Origin: Pseudovibrio sp. M1P-2-3
GTDB lineage: Bacteria > Pseudomonadota > Alphaproteobacteria > Rhizobiales > Stappiaceae
Assembly: GCF_031501865.1 (NCBI RefSeq)
Contig: NZ_JARRCW010000001.1
Coordinates: 1,432,501-1,496,500 of the forward strand
DNA: 64,000 bases
Reading direction: 5' to 3'
Program-made: the position numbers and the translations under genes
Notes under the pieces: model-generated
Database searches by the model: none
What the model was told of the DNA's origin: nothing
Seen by the model: only the letters and a program-made list of their open reading frames with translations
Shown: piece after piece, positions 38,185 to 47,250 of the stretch
How the letters are laid out: the number at the start of each line of letters is the position of its first letter
How positions within the stretch are numbered: the stretch's first letter is position 1

Positions 38185-38742
38185 CTAGAAAAACCGCTCT
38201 CGTACGTAGATGGTGTCTCCCGGACGCAGCGGGTCGGTGATGAGGGTTCGAGCGCTGAATATTTTGCCGTCGATCTGGCGGGTGATGTCAATATCACGCT
38301 GGTTGGCACGACTTGTGAAACCGCCTGCGGTGGCTATGGCGTTTTGTGCCGTCATGCCCGCAATGAAAGGATATTGCCCGCTGCTGGAAACTTCTCCCAT
38401 AACGAAGATAGGCCTGTATTGGGCAACTTCAACGGAAACGTCGGGCTCGCGGATATAGCCGGCTTTGAGCTTGCGTGTAATGAGCGCGGCGAGCTGGGCT
38501 TGCGTGTGACCTTTGGCGGGAACCTGCCCGATGAGGGGGAAGAAGATATTGCCGTCTTGATCCACCATATAGGTGTTGGTGAGATCGCTTTGACCATAAA
38601 CCGTGATCCGAATTTGGTCACTGGCCTCCAGCTTATAAGGCTGCACCAAGACACCATGAAAAGCTGCCGGTGGCTTTTCATAGGTGTTGCACCCGCAGAT
38701 CCACAAGGAAATGCAAAGGATCGCAAGGAATCGCAGCTTCAT
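38185..38742 (-). CDS. Polysaccharide export lipoprotein (Wza/GumB-like)
   Basis: A 185-residue outer-membrane export protein. The signal ends in lipobox ICGC, giving a lipidated cysteine near residue 18. The Poly_export domain is YKLEASDQIRITVYGQSDLTNTYMVDQDGNIFFPLIGQVPAKGHTQAQLAALI (about 37-90), then a SLBB-type stretch FVMGEVSSSGQYPFIAGMTAQNAIATAGGFTSRA. It is much shorter than E. coli Wza (about 379 residues) and lacks the C-terminal transmembrane helix, as in GumB/ExoF-like members. It is divergent from the Wzc-like gene, so both may answer one regulator. Confidence 0.9.
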   Translation of the reverse strand: MKLRFLAILCISLWICGCNTYEKPPAAFHGVLVQPYKLEASDQIRITVYGQSDLTNTYMVDQDGNIFFPLIGQVPAKGHTQAQLAALITRKLKAGYIREPDVSVEVAQYRPIFVMGEVSSSGQYPFIAGMTAQNAIATAGGFTSRANQRDIDITRQIDGKIFSARTLITDPLRPGDTIYVRERFF

Positions 38743-38888
38743 TTTTTCCCCTCAATTAAAACTAGGAGATCTTTGGCTGAACTTTGTTAATATTAATTAA
38801 ATAAAAATAACTACTAGATTGAAGGGCTGGAAAGTCTACTCTTAGAAAATAATAGTAAAATTATCATAGTATTTTATCGTTTATGTTT

Positions 38889-38926
38889 AACTGATTGGTT
38901 ACTATAATAGTAGATTATAACCAGTT
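38889..38926. promoter_or_regulatory. Imperfect dyad between the divergent wza-like and wzc-like genes
   Basis: AACTGATTGGTTA (38889-38901) and TATAACCAGTT (38916-38926) form an imperfect inverted repeat in an AT-rich 193-nt divergent region. It ends about 10 nt before the annotated start of the Wzc-like gene, so a bound protein could block transcription or translation there. No regulator is known. Confidence 0.3.
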
Positions 38927-38935
38927 AGTTTTAAT

Positions 38936-41236
38936 ATGCGCTGCGTTAAGGGTTCGTCTGTGCCGCAGGAAGATGTCTTTCTTGACCTTGGTGTTTTATT
39001 TCGCCAACTTTTAAAATCGTGCCTTTGGCTCTTGCCGCTCTGTGTGATTGTGGGCGCCGGAGTGTTTACGCTCGCCTATCGCAGCCCGCCTGTGTTCACC
39101 AGTGAATCAAGAGTGCTGATTGATACCTCCAGTTTCTCGTATATGGGGCAGGACAGGGGGAGCGAGAGCGAGCGGGCATTGCTGGATGGACAGGGGGTTG
39201 CCAGTCAGGTCCAGTTGCTGCGCTCCCGCGATTTGGCGCGCCGTGTGGTGCAGGACCTTTCGCTGGATACTTCCGAAGAGTTTTTGGAGGCCAGTCGCCC
39301 CGGTCTTTTTGAAAAAGCACTGGCGTCACTTGGAATTGCACAGCGCAGCAATGCGGTTTCCGATGAGCAAAAGGCGCTTAAGAAACTCATAGAAGACCTT
39401 GAGGTTTACCGCGTGGATGACTCGCGGGTAATCTCGGTGAATTTTACCTCCCAATCACCCTCCCTGTCAGCGCGGGTTGCGAACAAAGTGGTAGGGGAAT
39501 ATCGCTCCCTCCAAAATATAGCCAAGGAAACTGCAAGTAATACCGCTGCTGAAGCTTTGTCGCCCCAAGTAGCGCGGCTGCAAAGGGAAGTGGAGCTTGC
39601 TGAACGCAAGATCGAGGAATTTCGGGCCAGTGCCAACCTGTTGCTGGGCAGCCCTACCCAGACATTGAGCCAGCAGCAACTGAGTGAGCTGAATTCCCGT
39701 CTTTCCAGCGCGCAGGTACAGCAGCTGGACACTGAAGCGCGTGCCCAGATGATTGCCGGTCTTTTAAAAAACGGTGGCTCGCTGGAAACGGCCAGTGAGG
39801 TTTTGAGCTCTCCTCTGATTCAGCGACTGCGTGAGCGGCAGATTGAGCTGAAGACACGGATTGCGGAACTGTCTACCACGTTGCTGGCCAGCCACCCGCA
39901 AATAAAGGCTTTGCGCTCGCAGCTGAACGGTTATGAACAGCAGATCAGAAGTGAAGCTCGAAAGATTATGCTGGGGCTGGAAAATGATGCCACGATGGCG
40001 CAGCAGCGGGTTGAAGATTTGGGCGCACGTCTTGAACGGCTGAAACAAGATGCTGCCCAAGCGGGAACTGATACGGTCCGCCTTCAGGAGCTGGAGCGCG
40101 ATGCCGCAGCCAAAACACGGCAACTTGAAACGCTGATGACCAATCTGCGTGAAGCGGAGATACTGCGAAGTGCAGGGATCTTGAATGCTGAGTCGCGAGT
40201 GATTTCAAGGGCATCTGTGCCCATTGAACCCTCTGGCCCTCATCCGCTTGCGCTTGGGGCCCTGTCAGCCTTTGCCTGCTTCTTTCTGGGTCTTGTGGGG
40301 GTAACAACACGCAGCTTGACAAGTGGGCTCGCCCTTCAAAAGGAAAGCTACACTGTTCCTCACCCGCAAGTGGTGGACGCGCTTTCTGTGGCGGGATTGC
40401 AAAATGCAGCGGATATGCTGGTCGCTGATCGTTTGCGCTCGCAGGCGCAGGAAGAGGGCACGGCGTATGAGCACCAAAGCGCACCGGCTCCCCAGCAGTC
40501 CCCGGAAGCAGATGGGTTACAAACGCCGACCGATACAGCTCCTGAGACTTCGCTTTCGGAGCCCGGTTTGGCAAAAGATCCTCCCCATTTTGCCGAGGAG
40601 CCTGCCACTGGATATATTCATGATCCGGTTTCTGTTGGCGCTGGGTATGACGAAGTTTTGACAGAACAGGTGCAGCGGGTTGTTGTTTTAAGTGTCGATA
40701 GTGAAAATCTGTCCCAACAGGTTGCCTTGTCGTGTGCCCGTAAACTTGCCGAAAAAGGCACTGTACCACTATTTTTGGAAGTGAGAGCTTCGGGCACCGG
40801 TGTCCGCGCTGATACTTCTCCCGTGCATCCCCTCGACAGTTACCCCGGCTTTTCCGAGTTGCTGGAAGGAAGCGCTGCATTTTCCAATGTGATCCAGCGT
40901 GACTATGCTTCGCGGGCACACATTATTGAAACGGGTAACTTGCCCATTTACGAGCATGCCATTGAAGAGGGGCGGTACGGCCTTATTATGGATGCGCTGG
41001 ATGAAACCTACGATATTATTATTGCAGATTTAGGGTTAATTGAACCAAGCCTGATTTGCGCTCAGATGGTGAGCGAAGCGGATCGGGTTATTGTGGCCAC
41101 CGACGGCTCGCCCACGGGGCCGGAGCTGGATCGGGCTCTAGATATTTTGGAAAAACACAGTGGTGCACCGGTGGAAGTGGAATGCATTCCAGGCGGGGAT
41201 GTGGCTGCCTACTATGGTATCGAACGGGCAGCGTGA
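38936..41236 (+). CDS. Wzc/GumC-like polysaccharide co-polymerase with degenerate kinase domain
   Basis: Up to 766 residues. Helix 1 lies at about 28-48 and the Wzz domain at about 50-130 (VFTSESRVLIDTSS). Coiled-coil stretches of the periplasmic domain follow (about 200-410), then helix 2 at about 432-456 after PSGPHPLALG. The cytoplasmic part ends in a BY-kinase-like Rossmann domain from about 578, but Walker A is replaced by SVDSENLSQQ and no tyrosine cluster ends the chain (YYGIERAA). It should control chain length without kinase activity. A GTG at 38960 near AAGGG could be the true start. It diverges from the Wza-like gene. Confidence 0.85.
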   Translation: MRCVKGSSVPQEDVFLDLGVLFRQLLKSCLWLLPLCVIVGAGVFTLAYRSPPVFTSESRVLIDTSSFSYMGQDRGSESERALLDGQGVASQVQLLRSRDLARRVVQDLSLDTSEEFLEASRPGLFEKALASLGIAQRSNAVSDEQKALKKLIEDLEVYRVDDSRVISVNFTSQSPSLSARVANKVVGEYRSLQNIAKETASNTAAEALSPQVARLQREVELAERKIEEFRASANLLLGSPTQTLSQQQLSELNSRLSSAQVQQLDTEARAQMIAGLLKNGGSLETASEVLSSPLIQRLRERQIELKTRIAELSTTLLASHPQIKALRSQLNGYEQQIRSEARKIMLGLENDATMAQQRVEDLGARLERLKQDAAQAGTDTVRLQELERDAAAKTRQLETLMTNLREAEILRSAGILNAESRVISRASVPIEPSGPHPLALGALSAFACFFLGLVGVTTRSLTSGLALQKESYTVPHPQVVDALSVAGLQNAADMLVADRLRSQAQEEGTAYEHQSAPAPQQSPEADGLQTPTDTAPETSLSEPGLAKDPPHFAEEPATGYIHDPVSVGAGYDEVLTEQVQRVVVLSVDSENLSQQVALSCARKLAEKGTVPLFLEVRASGTGVRADTSPVHPLDSYPGFSELLEGSAAFSNVIQRDYASRAHIIETGNLPIYEHAIEEGRYGLIMDALDETYDIIIADLGLIEPSLICAQMVSEADRVIVATDGSPTGPELDRALDILEKHSGAPVEVECIPGGDVAAYYGIERAA

Positions 41237-41244
41237 CGTGATTA

Positions 41245-41350
41245 AAGCACATCGCGTTCATTCGCATTCACGCTGTGCACTCTAACTTATTTATTTTGAG
41301 CGAATTCTTGTCGTTTGATTGAACCCAATCAAACGGAACGCGCTCTAAAA
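41245..41350 (+). repeat. Dispersed repeat, module A
   Basis: About 105 nt almost identical to 45487-45596 in the same orientation. Shared landmarks: GCACATCGCGTTCATTC, CATTCACGCTGTGCACTC, TAACTTATTTATTTTGAGCG and GTCGTTTGATTGAACCCA. A diverged reverse copy lies at 29126-29222. Module B follows directly. It fills the gap between the convergent Wzc-like and CelD-like genes. Confidence 0.85.
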
Positions 41351-41450
41351 CGTATCCCCGAAAAGTAGATGCCGGTTTTCGGTTAAGGATACGCGCCCAA
41401 ACAATAGGTTAAAGCAGTGAGCTGTTTCAATCAAACGGAACGCGTTCTAA
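41351..41450 (+). repeat. Dispersed repeat, module B, overlapping a gene 3' end
   Basis: Matches the reverse complement of about 45604-45690: CGAAAAGTAGATGCCGGTTTTCGG, AAACAATAG, AAGCAGTGAGCTGTTTCAAT and TCTAAAC at the border. So module B is inverted relative to module A between the two loci. The last seven residues and stop (LERVPFD) of the CelD-like protein on the minus strand are encoded inside it (41427-41450). Confidence 0.8.
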
Positions 41451-42641
41451 ACGGGCTGACAAGGCCTTGCTGTATTTTCTAAGGGCGCGGTAGGCCTGCC
41501 AAAACCGCTTGTTGGCCCTTAGGGCGGTTTTCAGCTTGAGATGCTGTTTCATAACAAGGCAGTGAAGTGCGCCGCGCTTGGAGAGAGGCTCTATCCAGTC
41601 TCTCAAAAATTCAGGCTCCGCCCATGCCAGCTTATAGGCCTCCTCTCCCAAGCCGTAATCGAAGGCTGTCATGCCCCTCTGGCACAGATCCTCAATAACA
41701 GCAGTTGCCAGATGTTCGCCCGGAGATAAGCGCAGGTAAGGACCGGAGGTGACAGACAGGGAGTAGCAATAAAAGCACCCATTGGCCTCCATTCCAATAT
41801 ACGTGGCTAAAACCTGATTTCCATGTAATAGGGCAAAGAGTGCAGGCTGGACGCCGCAGCTTTGAGTATGAAGGTTTCGAACGAGGGCATGAAGAAATTC
41901 AGCATGACTTTTTTTTGTGAACCCTGCGGGAATTCCTGTCAGTTTTTCACGCTCAAACCGCTGCTTAATAAACTGGTTTACGAGGTCTTGTTGCTCCGGC
42001 AGTGTGGTGAGGCGCTTGGCAATAAGCGGAGCAATCGCCTCCAGTTTACGCCGTTTGCCGCGCAGCTTCTGCCGTGATGAACTGGACCTTTTGGAGACGA
42101 TAAACTTTTCAGGCTCCGCGCCTAATTTAAAAGGGTAAACGGCATTGGGGCTTTGCTGATCTTGCGAGTTAAAGAGCGGGTTTGGGACTGTGCCAATTGA
42201 GGCTGGTGTATTGACCAGTTGAAGCGTGTCAATGCCTTCGTCGTGAAGGTGGTCTTGCAAGGGGGCACGCAGGCTCTCAGTCAAGCTCCCTAAATAGTCA
42301 AGGTCCCATAACCCGGTATTCTGGTTGCCTAGAGTGTCACCTGCCCATCTGGCGGCTTTACCAAAGGCGGAGTGGTAGATGCACAGGCAAAGAATAAAAA
42401 CCGGCTGCCCTTGAACAGAGCCAGTCACGAGGAAAGGGCGGGCCTTGGTGTGTTTGGCTAGAGCATGAAACCACGCCGTACACCATGCCCTGCGGCTATA
42501 GGGTGAACCTGCCCCATGTGGCTCCAATGCTTGCCAGATTTCTTCCAGTTGGGGCGTATCCAGACAGTGGTGGGTGGTGAGGTGCAATGGGGGCTTGAGC
42601 TGGCTTTGAGATGCGGTGTTGTTTTTGTATGCAACGGACAT
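41427..42641 (-). CDS. CelD/BcsL family GNAT acetyltransferase
   Basis: A 404-residue protein with the BcsL/CelD acyltransferase layout: an N-terminal lobe (FLVTGSVQGQPVFILCLCIYHS), a basic central region FIVSKRSSSSRQKLRGKRRKLEA and a FemAB/GNAT-like C-terminal half ATYIGMEANGCFYCYSLSVTSGPYLRLSPGEHLATAVIEDLCQRGMTAFDYGLGEEAYKLAWA-type sequence. Members modify polysaccharides such as cellulose or exopolysaccharide with acyl groups. The final LERVPFD is encoded by dispersed-repeat DNA, so the original C-terminus was probably replaced. It diverges from the deacetylase gene at 42.7 kb. Confidence 0.83.
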   Translation of the reverse strand: MSVAYKNNTASQSQLKPPLHLTTHHCLDTPQLEEIWQALEPHGAGSPYSRRAWCTAWFHALAKHTKARPFLVTGSVQGQPVFILCLCIYHSAFGKAARWAGDTLGNQNTGLWDLDYLGSLTESLRAPLQDHLHDEGIDTLQLVNTPASIGTVPNPLFNSQDQQSPNAVYPFKLGAEPEKFIVSKRSSSSRQKLRGKRRKLEAIAPLIAKRLTTLPEQQDLVNQFIKQRFEREKLTGIPAGFTKKSHAEFLHALVRNLHTQSCGVQPALFALLHGNQVLATYIGMEANGCFYCYSLSVTSGPYLRLSPGEHLATAVIEDLCQRGMTAFDYGLGEEAYKLAWAEPEFLRDWIEPLSKRGALHCLVMKQHLKLKTALRANKRFWQAYRALRKYSKALSARLERVPFD

Positions 42642-42754
42642 AAAGCCCCCTCAAGTAAACAATGACAGCCAGACCTTAGAAAATATGTGGTGCAAACCCT
42701 GATGTTTTTCCCCTAGGCTTACTTTAGGTAGTTCTATGAGATTCGCGAGTGCCA

Positions 42755-43900
42755 ATGAACATAAGAGAGTCGCTTATCAAGGTGGGGGCTTCCAAACTAT
42801 CGAAAAAGTGGCTCGGAAAACTGATGCGGCCCATCACCGGCGGCAGAGGCGTCATCTTCACCTTACACCACGTGCGGCCAGAAATGCGGCATACTTTTCA
42901 ACCTAATAGAGGGCTGGAAGTGACACCGGCGTTTTTGGAGGGAACCATTGTTCAACTGCGAGCAATGGGAATGGACCTTATTTCGCTGGAAGAAGCGCTT
43001 TTTAGGCTTGGACGAAAGCGAAGGGCTGGAGAGCGTCCGTTTGCTGTGTTTACCTTTGATGATGGCTACCGCGACAATAAAATTTTTGCGTACCCTATTT
43101 TGAAGGCTCACCGCGTTCCTGCAACGATTTTCATTTGCAGCGGTCTTGTTGATGGAACCGCAGACATGTGGTGGACAGTGCTGGAGCGGATTATTCGTGA
43201 AAACGAACAGGTGGAACTCTCCTTTGACGGGGGGAGGCTGGTGTTTCCAACACAGAGCTTAGAGGAAAAGCACAGGGCCTTTAAAATGGCCCACTATCAT
43301 TTGATGAATGAGGTCAGTGAACGCCAACAGCGGCTGGCCATTCGGAAAGCCTGTGAAACCTATGGAGTTAACTCTACCAGCCTTTGCAAAACACTTGTTA
43401 TGGGGTGGGAAGAGCTGCAAGAGCTGTCCCGAAGCCCGCTTATCACTCTGGGCGCTCATAGCGCCAATCACTTTGCCGTTGGCCGTTTGCAGGCCTCTCA
43501 AGCCCGTTTGGAGGTCGCTGCCGGGATGGAGCGGATGCAGGAAAAGCTTGGCCTGACACCCAGACACTTTGCATTCCCCTATGGGGGGCGTCTGGCTGCA
43601 TCTAAAGTAATTGGGGGAGAACTCGAGGAACTGGGTCTGAGTGCGGCGGTGACCACTCAGCCTTCTACGCTTGGCAGGAAAAACTTAAAACAGCCCATGT
43701 ACCTGCCCAGAGTCTCCTTGAATGGAGATTACCAAAGCGCGGAGATGGTGGAATTATATGTGAGCGGCCATGCATTTCCCATCTATAAGGCCGCCTCTTG
43801 GGCGCAAAGACTAATTGCACCGCGCCCGCCTTTTGTGCCGCCTGTTGAGGACTATTCCGAATTTTACAAAGAGCAGGCCCCAATGGAGATGGTTTATTGA
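42755..43900 (+). CDS. Polysaccharide deacetylase family protein
   Basis: A protein of about 381 residues with a NodB-type CE4 domain. VFTFDDGYRDN (near residues 97-107) is motif 1 with the catalytic/metal aspartate pair. TLGAHSANHFAVG supplies the HSxxH motif 2, and FAFPYGGR motif 3. No signal peptide is evident. ATG 42755 is used; the GTG at 42749 is two codons earlier. With the adjacent CelD-like acyltransferase it could balance acylation of the exopolysaccharide made by this locus. Confidence 0.87.
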   Translation: MNIRESLIKVGASKLSKKWLGKLMRPITGGRGVIFTLHHVRPEMRHTFQPNRGLEVTPAFLEGTIVQLRAMGMDLISLEEALFRLGRKRRAGERPFAVFTFDDGYRDNKIFAYPILKAHRVPATIFICSGLVDGTADMWWTVLERIIRENEQVELSFDGGRLVFPTQSLEEKHRAFKMAHYHLMNEVSERQQRLAIRKACETYGVNSTSLCKTLVMGWEELQELSRSPLITLGAHSANHFAVGRLQASQARLEVAAGMERMQEKLGLTPRHFAFPYGGRLAASKVIGGELEELGLSAAVTTQPSTLGRKNLKQPMYLPRVSLNGDYQSAEMVELYVSGHAFPIYKAASWAQRLIAPRPPFVPPVEDYSEFYKEQAPMEMVY

Positions 43901-43915
43901 ATGCAAGCGCCGCCT

Positions 43916-44122
43916 TTAGTCGCTCGTCTTATACATCCACTTGATGATTCCGGCCGCGGGCAGAACCCAGATCAGACCGGCAATGGCAAAGTAGGAAAAT
44001 TGAACGGCCCAATGCTGCTGTCCCATTGTCATATCGCCGATCACCATGGCAATGAAGCAGTAGATAATAACGAATGCGACGAGAGCGACCATTCCGATAA
44101 AGCGGCGCAAGCTGGATGACAT
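43916..44122 (-). CDS. DUF2842 family small membrane protein
   Basis: A 68-residue protein with two hydrophobic helices: GMVALVAFVIIYCFIAMVI and FSYFAIAGLIWVLPAAGIIKWM. The RRFIGMVALV start and the GLIWVLPA-IIKWM end fit the alphaproteobacterial DUF2842 family, which is often found near ctaA, as here. Function unknown. It converges with the deacetylase gene and diverges from ctaA. Confidence 0.82.
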   Translation of the reverse strand: MSSSLRRFIGMVALVAFVIIYCFIAMVIGDMTMGQQHWAVQFSYFAIAGLIWVLPAAGIIKWMYKTSD

Positions 44123-44342
44123 GGGTATTCCTTATTCGCAAAAACGCCCCTGTTCGAGAGGCTCTAAATTCCTGCCTGAAACCTGCTTTGCGAGCCGGGC
44201 TCCAGCTATATCCTTCCTGTGGTAACCCCAGAAGGAGTGGACGCGTGAGCGACTTGTGACAGGTCTTTCCAGACAAACTGCCTATTCCATTCGTTTTGAT
44301 CGCATATATAGTTCGTTAAAGTTTGTCGACAGAAAATGAGTT

Positions 44343-45458
44343 ATGATTCGAGCAATCCACAGTGGGAACGGGCAGGGTACAGGGCTTGAAAACGGCAGAT
44401 CTGTACGTATCTGGCTCTATTTTATATGCCTTTTGATTTTTGGCATGGTTGTCGTGGGTGGGGCTACGCGCCTTACCGATTCCGGCCTTTCAATTACCGA
44501 ATGGAAGCCTGTTCACGGGGTGATTCCACCACTCACCCATATGCAATGGCTGGAGGACTTTGAAAAATATAAGCAGATTCCCCAGTACAAACAGATGAAT
44601 CTGGGCATGAGCCTTGAGGAGTTTAAGACCATTTTCTGGTGGGAGTGGGCGCACCGCTTGTTGGGGCGCACCATTGGGTTGTTTTTCTTTATTCCGCTTG
44701 TGTGGTTTTGGGTGCGCGGGCGCTTGCAGCCATGGATCAAACCGCGCCTTGTGTTTGCACTGGCTCTTGGCGGGCTGCAGGGCCTCATCGGCTGGTGGAT
44801 GGTGTCTTCCGGCCTGGCGGAACGTGTGGATGTGAGCCAGTACCGTCTGGCTGTGCACTTGAGTATCGCTCTGATTTTGTTTGCCTATCTGTTTTATCTG
44901 GCGCGCCTGTTAAAATGGACTGCGAGAGGGGAGAAGATCACAGGAGATGTGAATAGCGACGCCTTTACCCGCATGAGCTGGGCCATTTTACTGCTGTTGT
45001 TCCTCCAGCTGTTTATGGGGGCACTGGTGGCAGGCCTGAATGCGGGACTTACTTTCAACACATGGCCGTTGATGGACGGACAGGTGGTTCCTTCAGGACT
45101 ACTGGCGATGTCTCCGTGGTGGTTGAACTTTACTGAAAATGTCATGACAGTTCAGTTCCAGCATCGGGTTACAGCTTATGTTTTGACCGGACTGATTGCC
45201 TTTCAAAGTTATCGGGTAATGCGCGGAACGGGAAACTTAGACCTGCGCAAAAATGCCCATTGGATTGCAATAGCTGGGATTGTTCAGGTGGCTTTGGGCG
45301 TGGTGACGCTTCTGGGGCATGTGCCTCTTGATCGGGCTTTGCTCCATCAGGGCTTTGCTGTCGTGCTGCTGGCCCTGTGCGTTGATCAACTTGTATTGCT
45401 GCGCGGTGCAAAAGCACCGAGCTTTGCAGCACTATCCCCGCAAAAAAAAGAGGCGTGA
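44343..45458 (+). CDS. ctaA: Heme A synthase, COX15/CtaA family
   Basis: A 371-residue inner-membrane enzyme that oxidises heme O to heme A for cytochrome c oxidase. The N-terminal signature VVVGGATRLTDSGLSITEWKPVHGVIPP is unmistakable. Eight helices are expected; conserved heme-ligand histidines occur in WEWAHRLLGR, RLAVHLSIALI, FQHRVTAYVL and LLHQGFAVVLL. Length matches type 2 proteins of alphaproteobacteria and mitochondria. Monocistronic. A composite dispersed repeat fills the space to the next gene. Confidence 0.96.
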   Translation: MIRAIHSGNGQGTGLENGRSVRIWLYFICLLIFGMVVVGGATRLTDSGLSITEWKPVHGVIPPLTHMQWLEDFEKYKQIPQYKQMNLGMSLEEFKTIFWWEWAHRLLGRTIGLFFFIPLVWFWVRGRLQPWIKPRLVFALALGGLQGLIGWWMVSSGLAERVDVSQYRLAVHLSIALILFAYLFYLARLLKWTARGEKITGDVNSDAFTRMSWAILLLLFLQLFMGALVAGLNAGLTFNTWPLMDGQVVPSGLLAMSPWWLNFTENVMTVQFQHRVTAYVLTGLIAFQSYRVMRGTGNLDLRKNAHWIAIAGIVQVALGVVTLLGHVPLDRALLHQGFAVVLLALCVDQLVLLRGAKAPSFAALSPQKKEA

Positions 45459-45486
45459 GAGGCCTCTGCTTCCACTGTCAACGGGG

Positions 45487-45690
45487 TTTTAGAGCACATC
45501 GCGTTCATTCACATTCACGCTGTGCACTCTAACTTATTTATTTTGAGCGAATTCTCGTCGTTTGATTGAACCCAGTCAAACGGAATGCTCTCTAAAGCAG
45601 TGAGGCGTTTTATTGAAACAGCTCACTGCTTGAAGCTATTGTTTAGGCGTGGATCGCCGAAAACCGGTATCCACTTTTTGGCGGTCCGCT
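45487..45690 (+). repeat. Dispersed composite repeat, module A then inverted module B
   Basis: 45487-45596 matches module A at 41245-41350 (same orientation). About 45604-45690 matches module B at 41351-41450 in reverse complement (TTGAAACAGCTCACTGCTT, CTATTGTTT, GCCGAAAACCGG, CACTTTTT). The border CTCTAAAC supplies the TAG stop of metY on the minus strand (45691-45693). No coding potential of its own. Confidence 0.82.
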
Positions 45691-46977
45691 CTAAACGCCT
45701 TTGGCCAGCGCTTGTTCCATATCGGCGATGATGTCGTCGATACCCTCAATGCCAACTGATACCCGAACCACATCAGGGCCAGCGCCAGCCGCCGTCTTTT
45801 GCTCGTCGGAAAGCTGGCGGTGGGTGGTAGAGGCTGGATGAATTACAAGGCTTCTTGTATCGCCAATATTTGCCAGATGGGAGAAGAGCTGCAGATTCTT
45901 CACCAAGGAAATGCCTGCGTCATATCCCCCCTTCAAACCAAATGTGAACACGCCGCCAGCCCCTTTAGGGCAATAGACCTTCTGGAGAGCGTGATAGGGA
46001 TCGCTTTCAAGGCCTGCATACGACACCCAGTCAACGGCCTTATGGTCTTCCAGATATTGCGCCAGCTTCAAGGCGTTATCGCAGTGGCGCTGCATGCGCA
46101 GGGCCAAAGTTTCAATGCCCGTGAGAATATTAAAGGAATTTTGCGGCGAGATGGCGGGGCCAAGGTCCCGTAGCCCCAGTACGCGGCAGCAGATGGCAAA
46201 AGCCATGGGTCCAAAAGTCTGGTGCAGCACCATACCGTTGTATTCTGGGCGAGGCTGGGAAAGAAGCGGATAGTTTCCGCTTGCCGACCAGTCAAAACTT
46301 CCACCATCTACAATGGCTCCGCCCATGGAGTTGCCATGTCCGGCCATAAACTTGGTCAGGGAGTAAAGCACAATATCCGCACCATGCTTGAGCGGCTGGC
46401 ACAGATACGGGGTTGCCATGGTGTTGTCTACCAGCAGGGGAAGGCCTGCGTCATGGGCCACCTCCGCAATGGCCTCGATATCCATCATCACTCCGCCGGG
46501 GTTGGCGATGGACTCAATGAAGACCGCCCGTGTATTTTCGTCAATGGCTTTTGCGAAGCTGTCCGCGCCAATGTCTTCTGCCCACTTCACTTCCCACCCG
46601 AAGCTTTTGAACGAATGATTGAGCTGGTTAATGGAGCCGCCGTAGAGCTTCTTGGAGGCTACAATATTGCAGCCGGACTGCATGAGAGCATGAAAGGCCA
46701 CAAGCTGGGCCGCATGACCCGAGGCCACAGCAACTGCACCGCTGCCACCATCCAGCGCGTTGACCCGCTCTTCCAAAACCGCCGTGGTTGGATTGGTGAT
46801 GCGGGTATAGATATTGCCAAAGGCCTCTAACCCGAACAGGGAGGCTGCATGATCCACGTCATTAAAGACAAAAGAGGTTGTCTGATAAATAGGAGTGGCC
46901 CGCGCCCCCGTCGTCGGGTCCGGCTGCGCCCCTGCATGAATTGCCAGAGTATCAAAACCTTTGGTCTGCTCGCTCAT
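45691..46977 (-). CDS. metY: O-acetylhomoserine aminocarboxypropyltransferase (sulfhydrylase)
   Basis: A 428-residue PLP enzyme of the Cys/Met metabolism family that makes homocysteine from O-acetylhomoserine and sulfide. TLAIHAGAQPDPTTGARATPIYQTTSFVF is the diagnostic start, NIYTRITNPTTAVLEERV follows, and PLP-lysine lies in LYSLTKFMAGHGNSMGG. RVSVGIEGIDDIIADMEQAL closes the protein. ATG 46977 is used because homology starts there; the frame is open 31 codons upstream. I looked for a SAM-II riboswitch upstream and did not recognise one. Its stop codon lies at the border of a dispersed repeat. Confidence 0.93.
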   Translation of the reverse strand: MSEQTKGFDTLAIHAGAQPDPTTGARATPIYQTTSFVFNDVDHAASLFGLEAFGNIYTRITNPTTAVLEERVNALDGGSGAVAVASGHAAQLVAFHALMQSGCNIVASKKLYGGSINQLNHSFKSFGWEVKWAEDIGADSFAKAIDENTRAVFIESIANPGGVMMDIEAIAEVAHDAGLPLLVDNTMATPYLCQPLKHGADIVLYSLTKFMAGHGNSMGGAIVDGGSFDWSASGNYPLLSQPRPEYNGMVLHQTFGPMAFAICCRVLGLRDLGPAISPQNSFNILTGIETLALRMQRHCDNALKLAQYLEDHKAVDWVSYAGLESDPYHALQKVYCPKGAGGVFTFGLKGGYDAGISLVKNLQLFSHLANIGDTRSLVIHPASTTHRQLSDEQKTAAGAGPDVVRVSVGIEGIDDIIADMEQALAKGV

Positions 46978-47250
46978 GATTTCTCTCTCAAATGCATTTA
47001 ATTGATCAACATCCAATCCATAGAAAGTTTTATTGGAGATCAACCCTGTCTGTTTAAACTTGCGTGGCAACTATGGGGCGAGAGAACTGGAGTCGCAACA
47101 TAAATCCAGAAGCTATTGCTGATTTAGCCTCAATGGTTGGGCATCAACTATGAACTATCGTGTTAGTTTCTATAAAATGAAGAACAAAGGGCCTGCAGTG
47201 CAATAGCCTTTTGCTCTTAATCATATGGTAACACTCAGATATGGGTGGGG

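Noticed and set aside
46978-47250. SAM-II or other riboswitch upstream of metY
   Set aside because: Such riboswitches are common before methionine genes in alphaproteobacteria, but I could not match the expected pseudoknot elements in this leader. A covariance-model search would settle it.
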